Source: Paraclostridium benzoelyticum
GTDB lineage: Bacteria; Bacillota; Clostridia; Peptostreptococcales; Peptostreptococcaceae
DNA length: 38,927 nt
Assembly: GCF_001006285.1 (NCBI RefSeq)
Contig: NZ_LBBT01000271.1
Location: 1-38,927 of the forward strand
Reading direction: 5' to 3'
Part shown: in pieces, positions 32,848 through 38,927 of the stretch
Position numbering within the stretch: position 1 is the stretch's first letter
How the letters are laid out: every line of letters begins with the position of its first letter
The notes under the pieces: model-generated
The model's database searches: none
The model's input: the letters and a program-made list of their open reading frames with translations, nothing else
Told to the model about the DNA's origin: nothing
Translations under genes and position numbers: made by a program

Positions 32848-33873
32848 TTATTCCCCCGTTCCGTTATTTATTTCTTTAAATAAGTCTATAGCAGAGTTAA
32901 CACCTTCAACTACTGATTTAGATGTTATTGTCGCTCCTGAAACAGCTTGAACTTCATTATCTTTGCTAGCTTCACCTTGAACTAAAGATATTTCATCTAC
33001 TTTTTTACCTTCAATTTGGTGTTTCAACCCTGTATCAAATGTATTTGATAAATATTCATTTTTTCTAGTTTTTTCTCCTAAACCTAATCCTTTTACAGTA
33101 CCATCAGTGCTTATCCCTACAACAACTTCTGTTTTAGAGTCATAGCCATTTGGCTCTGTTTCAAATATATAACCTACTTTTTCATTTCCATTGTATGCTT
33201 CATATACAGCTGTAACTATCCCTTCTGATTTGCCTTTTATTTCTTTTAATTCTGCATTATCAAATATTTTTGTGATAGGGTCAGTTGATATTTCTGCAGT
33301 TTCTTTGCTTTCTCCATCGTTTAAAAGTTGTTCTTTATATACATTCATAGCCGCATTAACTCCTGAAGTTACTGCATTAGATGTTATTGTAGCTCCTGAT
33401 ATAGCCGCTATCTCATTTTCATTACTAACCTTTCCTTTTACAACCATCAAAGGTTTATCTGCGCTTTTACCATTGTATTGATCTTTAAACGCTGGTTCTT
33501 CAGATTTTGATCCAAGTCCTGGTGTTTCTGAATGGTTTCCTATTTTAACTCCTGAAATTTTTCCATCGTTAGAAATTCCAACCATAACTTCAACTTTACC
33601 ACCATACCCTTTAGGTGTCGTCTTTATAGTATATCCAACTACTTCTCCACCTTTTGTACCTTGGTAAACTTCTTCTATTAACTCGCCTTTTACATCTTTC
33701 ACTTCACTAAATTCTTCAGCAGCTTGAAGAACTTCTTGTCTGGATTCATTATTAGCCTGAATATTTCTTTGTTCTATAACTGGTGCAGTTATATTATTTG
33801 TTAAGCTTAGCATAAGTGATGCAACAGCACATATTACAAATAATATAGTTCCCAATCTAAATATATCCTTCAT
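32848..33873 (-). CDS. rnfG: RnfG with two FMN-binding domains
   Basis: A 341-residue flavin subunit, well above the usual length of about 180-215. One N-terminal TM (about 7-25) anchors two tandem FMN_bind domains outside the membrane. The first (about 65-180) has HSETPGLGS (114-122) and the flavinylation motif SGATIT (159-164, FMN on T164). The second (about 215-335) has its own SGATIT (312-317, T317) but lacks the H-ETPGLG loop, having EKTRKNEYLSN instead. The link at 185-205 is polar and acidic. Both would be filled by an ApbE-type FMN transferase. It probably arose by duplication of the domain. Confidence 0.93.
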   Translation of the reverse strand: MKDIFRLGTILFVICAVASLMLSLTNNITAPVIEQRNIQANNESRQEVLQAAEEFSEVKDVKGELIEEVYQGTKGGEVVGYTIKTTPKGYGGKVEVMVGISNDGKISGVKIGNHSETPGLGSKSEEPAFKDQYNGKSADKPLMVVKGKVSNENEIAAISGATITSNAVTSGVNAAMNVYKEQLLNDGESKETAEISTDPITKIFDNAELKEIKGKSEGIVTAVYEAYNGNEKVGYIFETEPNGYDSKTEVVVGISTDGTVKGLGLGEKTRKNEYLSNTFDTGLKHQIEGKKVDEISLVQGEASKDNEVQAVSGATITSKSVVEGVNSAIDLFKEINNGTGE

Positions 33874-34857
33874 TTATTTAGCCACCTCCCCAAATACTCT
33901 CGGTCTAGTGTATTTATCAATAAGAGGAGTCATTACGTTTACAAATAGTATAGAGTAAGATACTCCTTCTGGATAACCTCCATAAAGTCTTATTACTGTA
34001 GTTATAACCCCTGCTACTATTGCATATATAATTTGACCTTTTTTAGTCATCGGAGAAGTTGTGTAGTCAGTAAGCATGAAGAATGCTCCTAGCATAAGTC
34101 CTCCCGCCACCATTTGGTACATTACAAACTCAAAATTAAATCCACCTAATATAAACATTAATATTGCTACTGTAGCTATATAAAACACAGGGATTACATA
34201 ATTGATTATACCTTTGTACATTAAGTATAATCCCCCTAGTATAAGTAATATCGCAGACGTTTCACCTATACACCCACCTATATTACCAACAAACATATCA
34301 AAAAGACTTACTCCACCACTGTTTAACACGTTTACACCTTCAGCTCCTGCTTTTAATGCAGCTAATGGTGTTGCTGTTGTAACCGCGTCTAAATTGCCTG
34401 AACTAACCCAATTTACTCCAGTTTTAGTCCATGTAGTCATAGCTACTGGAAATGACGCTAGTAAAAATGCTCTTGCCCCTAATGCAGGGTTTATGAAGTT
34501 ATTTCCAATTCCACCAAATACTATTTTTACAATTATTATTGCAAATGCTGAACCTGCTAAGCACATCCACCATGGAAGAGATGCAGGAACATTAAATGCT
34601 AATAATAATCCTGTTACTACCGCTGAGTAGTCTCCTATAGTAGATTCTTTCTTGCTTATTTTTTGACATATCCATTCAAAGCCTACAGCTCCTAATATAC
34701 ACCAAAACATTACGTTAATAGCACTCAATCTAAAGAAATATATACCAGCTAATGCCGCAGGTAAAAGAGCTATTATAACTTGCTTCATTATATATGATGT
34801 ATCTTCATTACTTCTCACATGTGGAGAAGATGACACTATTAGTTTATTATCCATCAT
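33874..34857 (-). CDS. rnfD: Rnf complex membrane subunit RnfD
   Basis: A 327-residue protein with about nine TM helices, homologous to NqrB. LDAVTTATPLAALK holds the threonine that carries covalent FMN in the family, and NNFINPALGARAFLLASFP is a conserved loop. With RnfG it moves electrons across the membrane to drive Na+ or H+ export. Its stop touches the rnfG start region (GGTGGC site). AGGGGG precedes the ATG. Confidence 0.96.
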   Translation of the reverse strand: MMDNKLIVSSSPHVRSNEDTSYIMKQVIIALLPAALAGIYFFRLSAINVMFWCILGAVGFEWICQKISKKESTIGDYSAVVTGLLLAFNVPASLPWWMCLAGSAFAIIIVKIVFGGIGNNFINPALGARAFLLASFPVAMTTWTKTGVNWVSSGNLDAVTTATPLAALKAGAEGVNVLNSGGVSLFDMFVGNIGGCIGETSAILLILGGLYLMYKGIINYVIPVFYIATVAILMFILGGFNFEFVMYQMVAGGLMLGAFFMLTDYTTSPMTKKGQIIYAIVAGVITTVIRLYGGYPEGVSYSILFVNVMTPLIDKYTRPRVFGEVAK

Positions 34858-34872
34858 ATTTCCCCCTAACTT

Positions 34873-36207
34873 TTACTTATTTGATTGCTTTCTTTTTAAT
34901 GCAATTATTTCTTTTTTAGCTACTCTAATTGATTGAAGTAGAGGTCTTCTTGCTGGACATATAAATGAACATGATCCACACTCTATACAATCTAGCGCTC
35001 TAAATTTTTCAGATGATTCAAAGTCTCCTTTTAAGCTATATGCACTTATGTATAACGGTTGTAAATATGCTGGACAGACGTCTAGACACTTACCACATCT
35101 TAAACAATTATTAGGTTTCGGAATAGTAGCTTCAGCCTCATCTAAACATAATATTCCTGATGTACCCTTATTAGTAGGTATGTTTGTAGTATACTGAGCT
35201 ATACCCATCATAGGTCCACCCATTATTATTTTTCCAACTTTTTTATCAGTCTTAAGTCCTCCACACTCTTCTATAATTTCAGAGAAAAGTGTTCCTACTT
35301 TAGTTACAAGATTTTTTGGTTCTTGTATACAATTTCCAGTTATAGTTGTTATCCTTTCTACAAGAGGCATCCCAGTTTTTATAGTTTTTGCTATCTGTGC
35401 AGCTGTACCTACATTGTTTACAACAGCTCCTGCATCCATTGGAAGTCCACCTGATGGTACTTCTCTATTTGTACACGCATATATAAGTTGTTTTTCTGCT
35501 CCTTGAGGATATTTAACTTCAAGACCTACAACTTCTATATTATTTATTTTACTTGCTTCTTTTGTAATAGCCTCTATTGCATCTGGCTTATTTACTTCTA
35601 TTCCTATGTAACCCTTGTCTACGTTTAATGCCTTCATAAGAACTTGTAATCCAAATACAACATCTTCTGGATTTTCAATCATCAACCTGTGATCTGCTGT
35701 TAAATATGGTTCACATTCTGCTCCATTTAATATAACAAAATCTATCTTTTTATCTGGAGGTGGAGAAATTTTAACATGTGTTGGGAATGTAGCTCCTCCC
35801 ATTCCAACAATACCGGCTTCTTTAATACTTTCTATTATTTCTTCTTTGGTTAAATTTTCTAAACTTCCTTTAGGCCTTACACTTTCGTGTATAGTATTTT
35901 TGAAATCGTTTTCTATTATTACGCATGTGCTTACTCCCCCAGGAACGTCAATATCTTTTACTCCTATCACTGTTCCTGATACTGATGAATGAATATTTGC
36001 AGATACAAAACCTTGCATTTCACCAATCTTTTGACCTACACAAACCATATCACCTAATTTTACTATAGGTCTTGCTGGCGCCCCTATATGTTGCTGCATT
36101 GAAATATATACAACTTTAGGATCTTTAGCTTTTTCTAGCGGTTTGCTGTTGGTATACTCTTTTCTGTATGGAGGATGTATCCCTCCTTTGAAAGTTAAGA
36201 GCTTCAT
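34873..36207 (-). CDS. rnfC: Rnf complex NADH-binding subunit RnfC
   Basis: A 444-residue peripheral subunit where NAD+ is reduced. The N-terminal KGGIHPPYRKEYTN and the quinone-oxidoreductase-like GGMGGATFPTHVK, then NGAECEPYLTADHRLM (FMN and NADH site), are typical. The C-terminus binds two [4Fe-4S] clusters through CLRCGKCLDVCP and CIECGSCSFICP. First gene of the operon, with AAGGGGG before the ATG and a promoter plus palindrome upstream. Confidence 0.97.
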   Translation of the reverse strand: MKLLTFKGGIHPPYRKEYTNSKPLEKAKDPKVVYISMQQHIGAPARPIVKLGDMVCVGQKIGEMQGFVSANIHSSVSGTVIGVKDIDVPGGVSTCVIIENDFKNTIHESVRPKGSLENLTKEEIIESIKEAGIVGMGGATFPTHVKISPPPDKKIDFVILNGAECEPYLTADHRLMIENPEDVVFGLQVLMKALNVDKGYIGIEVNKPDAIEAITKEASKINNIEVVGLEVKYPQGAEKQLIYACTNREVPSGGLPMDAGAVVNNVGTAAQIAKTIKTGMPLVERITTITGNCIQEPKNLVTKVGTLFSEIIEECGGLKTDKKVGKIIMGGPMMGIAQYTTNIPTNKGTSGILCLDEAEATIPKPNNCLRCGKCLDVCPAYLQPLYISAYSLKGDFESSEKFRALDCIECGSCSFICPARRPLLQSIRVAKKEIIALKRKQSNK

Positions 36208-36254
36208 AGTTCTACCCCCTTATGGCTTAATTTAAACTTTTTTCTAATATAAGT

Positions 36255-36294
36255 ATACTATATCCATAGTAATTTTTTAACAATCGTTAAAAAA
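36255..36294 (-). promoter_or_regulatory. rnf promoter with overlapping palindrome
   Basis: On the minus strand TTGTTA (36283-36278) and TAGTAT (36260-36255) are 17 bases apart. A perfect inverted repeat with 9-base arms, TTTTTTAAC and GTTAAAAAA, around four bases covers 36273-36294 and so overlaps the -35. It contains TTAACAA, one half of the Rex site TTGTTAA-n4-TTAACAA, and the other half matches 4 of 7. A redox regulator such as Rex is a plausible ligand. Confidence 0.5.
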
Positions 36295-36349
36295 TTATCT
36301 TACTTTTTAATCTACTATCTTACTTTTTTCTAGAATTTTTTCAAAATAA

Positions 36350-36374
36350 AAAAGTTGTTTTTTTAACAACTTTT
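36350..36374 (-). terminator. Terminator of the SPOR-domain gene
   Basis: A 10-bp stem AAAAGTTGTT (36350-36359) with AACAACTTTT (36365-36374), five-base loop, then TTATTTTG on the minus strand. It overlaps the gene's stop codon and insulates the rnf promoter from upstream transcription. Confidence 0.75.
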
Positions 36375-37317
36375 AAATAGATTTAATAGAATTTATAAAG
36401 CTATAATAACCTTGCATAGATGACATAAGTAAACTTTCACTTATGTTAAATTGGTCTTTTTCCACCATTTCTATACTATTTTTTGATTTATCTTTTACAG
36501 ACTCAGTGTACTTTAATAAATTTTCCTTAAATCCTTTCATTCCATCATAATCAATATCTTTTGCATTTTTTTCAACTTTATCTAAAATAGATAGCCTATT
36601 GTTAATTATATTTTTATAATTTTCTTTATCTATATTGCTTTCATTTTTATCCCATACTTTAGATTCTTCTTCAAAGTTAGTTATTAAATTATTTAACTCG
36701 CCACATATATTTTCTACGTAAGAATATTTTTCTGTGTACTGTAAGCTAAGCATAGGTATTTCTAATTTAGTTACAAAAGCATCTGGAAAATCTTTTTTTA
36801 GTGTTTCTAAATTTTTTCTACTTTCTTCTTCTTTAAATGAAGGATATGTTTGAACTTTTTGAACTTTATCTACTTCTACAGTAGAAAAGGGTACTTTTAA
36901 TTCACTTAGTTTATTTTGTATTTGTTTTAGTTCTTCTTGATTATCTATAGCAGCTATTTGAATTGAGTATATTCCCCAATCTTTAACAGTTGCTACTTTT
37001 GCATTTTCATTACTAACTTTTGATACTTCTTGTTCTTTTTTCACTTCTTTATCTTTACTTTTACCTTCGGATTTTGCTTCTGTTTTCGAATCATCCCCTT
37101 TTCCTATTAAGTCTTTATATGAAAATTCTTTAAATCCTAATTCTTTTTTATTGAAAATATTTAAACTGCTTATCTTTTCTGTAAAACTAAAATCAGCTTT
37201 TTTTATAAAAAAAGCTCCTCCTGCTAATACAACTACAACTAGTCCTACAGTTATGCCTTTTGATATATGATTTCTTCTTCTATTCATACCTCTATAGATA
37301 TTTCTTCTCTTATTCAT
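36373..37317 (-). CDS. Membrane-anchored SPOR-domain protein, possible SpoIIB counterpart
   Basis: A 314-residue bitopic protein: a basic cytoplasmic head (residues 1-20, RRRNHISK), TM at 21-38, a low-complexity Lys/Glu/Ser linker (about 70-108) and a SPOR-like domain at about 113-187 (WGIYSIQIAAIDNQEELKQI, then FSTVEV and FVTKLEI). A helical C-terminal half (190-314) has no recognised family. SPOR domains bind denuded peptidoglycan at septa. In B. subtilis, SpoIIB (332 residues, SPOR domain, TM) is encoded right before maf-radC-mreBCD-minCD; here only the rnf operon intervenes. A role at the sporulation septum is inferred from this synteny and is not shown. Confidence 0.7.
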   Translation of the reverse strand: MNKRRNIYRGMNRRRNHISKGITVGLVVVVLAGGAFFIKKADFSFTEKISSLNIFNKKELGFKEFSYKDLIGKGDDSKTEAKSEGKSKDKEVKKEQEVSKVSNENAKVATVKDWGIYSIQIAAIDNQEELKQIQNKLSELKVPFSTVEVDKVQKVQTYPSFKEEESRKNLETLKKDFPDAFVTKLEIPMLSLQYTEKYSYVENICGELNNLITNFEEESKVWDKNESNIDKENYKNIINNRLSILDKVEKNAKDIDYDGMKGFKENLLKYTESVKDKSKNSIEMVEKDQFNISESLLMSSMQGYYSFINSIKSI

Positions 37318-37379
37318 TAGTTTGTCCCCCCGTTTAAATATATTTACTAATACATATTCAATAAAATAATAATTTATTC

Positions 37380-38132
37380 CTAAATTTTAAATTTTGATAC
37401 TATAGGATAATGATCTGACATGTTTTTCATTAATACATCATAGTCTATAACTTCAATGTCTGGTGAAACTAAAATATAGTCAATTCTATCTAGTGCAGTG
37501 GAAAATGTTAACGTGTTATCTTTATTTACTTTGGTTGCTGCATCTTTAAAAATTTCTTCATTTATATCCATATTTCCATCGTTAAAATCACCTACAACTA
37601 TGTAGGGATCATCTAATTTTTTTACAAAATCCTCCACTTCTTTTAATTGGTTTACCCTCTCTGTATCATTTAATCCTAAGTGTAAATTTATAATATTTAA
37701 TTTTCTTCCAAATCCTAATTTGACCACAGTATGTAGCATTCCCCTTTGCTCTGTTTTACTACTTAAATAAATATGATTTTGACTTATTATTTTATATTTA
37801 GAGTATGTTGCAAGTCCATAATTTGAACCTAATTTAACCACATTCGCCCCAAAATGAGAATACATATCTAAATCTTCTTTTAGGCTACTTACTTGAAACC
37901 CGGCTTTTGCTGATTCATTTACTTCTTGTAAGCATATAACATCTGCATTTTCTATTCTTAAAAAATCAATTATATCAAATAAACTAGGAAACATATCTTT
38001 ATTTAAACCACTATGTATATTATAACTAACTATTTTTACTTCCTTTTTCGGTGTAAATTTATTCACTTCTAAAAAACAACTTACAATAACTATTATAATT
38101 ATAAAGATTATAGTCCATAGCTTTTTTATCAT
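37380..38132 (-). CDS. Exported endonuclease/exonuclease/phosphatase-family protein
   Basis: A 250-residue protein. Residues 1-20 form a hydrophobic segment ending IVSC, which could be a lipobox (C19) or a plain membrane anchor. The EEP catalytic fold is complete: VSYNIHSG, CLQEVNES (metal-binding E), INLHLG, VGDFND (catalytic D/N), DRIDYILVSP and MSDHYPIV (catalytic H). Relatives are phosphodiesterases acting on DNA, inositol phosphates or sphingomyelin. Extracytoplasmic position suggests nutrient phosphate or extracellular nucleic acid as substrate; the sequence does not choose. 62 bases separate it from the SPOR gene. Confidence 0.88.
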   Translation of the reverse strand: MIKKLWTIIFIIIIVIVSCFLEVNKFTPKKEVKIVSYNIHSGLNKDMFPSLFDIIDFLRIENADVICLQEVNESAKAGFQVSSLKEDLDMYSHFGANVVKLGSNYGLATYSKYKIISQNHIYLSSKTEQRGMLHTVVKLGFGRKLNIINLHLGLNDTERVNQLKEVEDFVKKLDDPYIVVGDFNDGNMDINEEIFKDAATKVNKDNTLTFSTALDRIDYILVSPDIEVIDYDVLMKNMSDHYPIVSKFKI

Positions 38133-38178
38133 TTTGTAATCATCCCCTAAATCTAATTGATTCTAGTTGTTAAAAAAC

Positions 38179-38205
38179 TTAAGACGCTAATATATAGCGC
38201 CTTAA
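38179..38205 (-). terminator. Terminator of the SAP/HeH-like gene
   Basis: An 11-bp stem (38179-38189 with 38195-38205) whose single mismatch in DNA becomes a G-U pair in the minus-strand RNA. GTTTTTTAAC follows. It overlaps the stop codon of the 202-residue gene. Confidence 0.75.
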
Positions 38206-38810
38206 TTTTTAATTTTACTTAGTTTATCCTTTATTATACAGTTTATAACTTTTTTTCGTATATCTTCTGCACCTTCTTCTTCACTTGTTTCTATATTTAG
38301 GATTTTTGCAATGGACTTCATATCATTTCTTGCCCTTGACTTATAATTTTCAATTAGGTAATTTTTAATCTTTTCTGGTTCTAATATATAAGTACTATTT
38401 TTCTTAGTATAGTATATATATTTTTTGTTGTAATAATCTTTATTTTCATATATATTAGTTGATACTTTCTTTAATAGTATCTTATATGATTGTTTAGCAT
38501 TTACACTCATTCCTAAATATCTAGCAAATTTTATTAATTCTGCTTTTGATTTGAAAATCTCTTCACTTTTAATTATTTTTACAATCTCACTAATATTTTC
38601 TTGATATGATCCTCTTTTTAAAGTTTTTATATATGTTTGTACATTTAAATCTTCATCATGAAACTCACTTATACTTTCATCTATAACCGAATTTACCTTG
38701 CCTTCAATATACTTCAAAGCTCCTTTGTTAGAGATTGAGCCTTGAAATTCTTTTTGGGTCATATCAAGTATAATTTTTTTCAGGTCCTCATTATGTTCTA
38801 TAGGTTCCAT
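38202..38810 (-). CDS. Unknown protein with two SAP/HeH-like motifs
   Basis: A 202-residue soluble, lysine-rich protein with no signal peptide, membrane segment or cysteine. I do not recognise a family. Two stretches look like helix-extended loop-helix (SAP, Rho-N or HeH type) nucleic-acid binding motifs: SKAELIKFARYLGMSVNAKQ with the following YKILLKKV (about 87-115), and MKSIAKILNIETSEEEGAED with IRKKVINCI (about 163-191). A tyrosine-rich bridge (YNKKYIYYTKKNS) joins them. Good GGGGGG-type ribosome binding site. The upstream 117 bases to the window edge are AT-rich, with no clear promoter. The function cannot be given. Confidence 0.75.
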   Translation of the reverse strand: MEPIEHNEDLKKIILDMTQKEFQGSISNKGALKYIEGKVNSVIDESISEFHDEDLNVQTYIKTLKRGSYQENISEIVKIIKSEEIFKSKAELIKFARYLGMSVNAKQSYKILLKKVSTNIYENKDYYNKKYIYYTKKNSTYILEPEKIKNYLIENYKSRARNDMKSIAKILNIETSEEEGAEDIRKKVINCIIKDKLSKIKN

Positions 38811-38927
38811 GATATCCCCCCTTTGATACTTATATTATATTCAACAAATCAATAAAAGTTTCTTTTTATAAGTATTATATAGTTTTATATATGTATTAAT
38901 CTCATATTATATATCTATTAATATAAT

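Noticed and set aside
1..38927. Mobile elements, CRISPR arrays, tRNA or rRNA genes
   Set aside because: No transposase, integrase, phage gene, regularly spaced repeat or tRNA-like cloverleaf was seen on either strand.

Overview
The window is a stretch of low-GC Firmicutes chromosome, almost certainly from the Peptostreptococcaceae (Clostridioides, Paraclostridium, Romboutsia and relatives). The reasons are AT-rich codon use, strong GGAGG-type ribosome binding sites, an rnfCDGEAB cluster beside maf-radC-mreBCD-mrdA-minCDE-rodA-mgsA, a flavodiiron protein, and an rplU-prp-rpmA operon with an L21 leader. The family call rests on gene content and order recalled from known genomes, not on a search. 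Nearly all genes are on the minus strand; only recX and the flavodiiron gene are on the plus strand. No tRNA, rRNA, CRISPR array, prophage or insertion sequence was seen, and no gene-free gap exceeds 300 bases.

Left part (1-9.8 kb): yqeK and nadD (NAD synthesis/nucleotide hydrolysis) stand divergently from recX. A regulated transporter unit follows: an OmpR-family response regulator, a histidine kinase, and a MacB-type ABC ATPase and FtsX-type permease, with a 78-codon unknown ORF after the permease. Direct repeats just before the ABC genes look like the regulator's operator. Next come a TipAL-like MerR regulator with a convincing internal translation start and a CPA1-type cation/proton antiporter gene broken by a one-base frameshift.

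Middle part (10-20 kb): a CoA-disulfide reductase-like flavoenzyme, yhbY and obg, then rpmA-prp-rplU behind a promoter and L21 leader. RNase G and a two-gene radical SAM/DUF2344 unit follow. A divergent promoter region separates these from the flavodiiron protein gene. Two short GC-richer intergenic segments (about 13.3 kb and 16.0 kb) look like non-coding repeats or structured elements.

Right part (20-39 kb): read in the direction of transcription, maf, radC, mreB, mreC, mreD, mrdA, minC, minD, minE, rodA and mgsA form a long cell-shape and division operon. Upstream of it, after a strong terminator, lies the complete rnfCDGEAB operon, encoding the ion-pumping ferredoxin:NAD+ oxidoreductase, with a palindrome over its promoter. 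RnfG is unusual in carrying two FMN-binding domains. Further upstream are a membrane-anchored SPOR-domain protein, which by synteny with Bacillus subtilis (spoIIB-maf-radC-mreBCD-minCD) may be a SpoIIB counterpart, an exported endonuclease/exonuclease/phosphatase-fold protein, and an unknown protein with SAP/HeH-like motifs.

The window is mostly conserved housekeeping. I see no clear new multi-gene system. The best leads are the internal TipAS-like start, the two-domain RnfG, the SpoIIB-like SPOR protein and the operator candidates.
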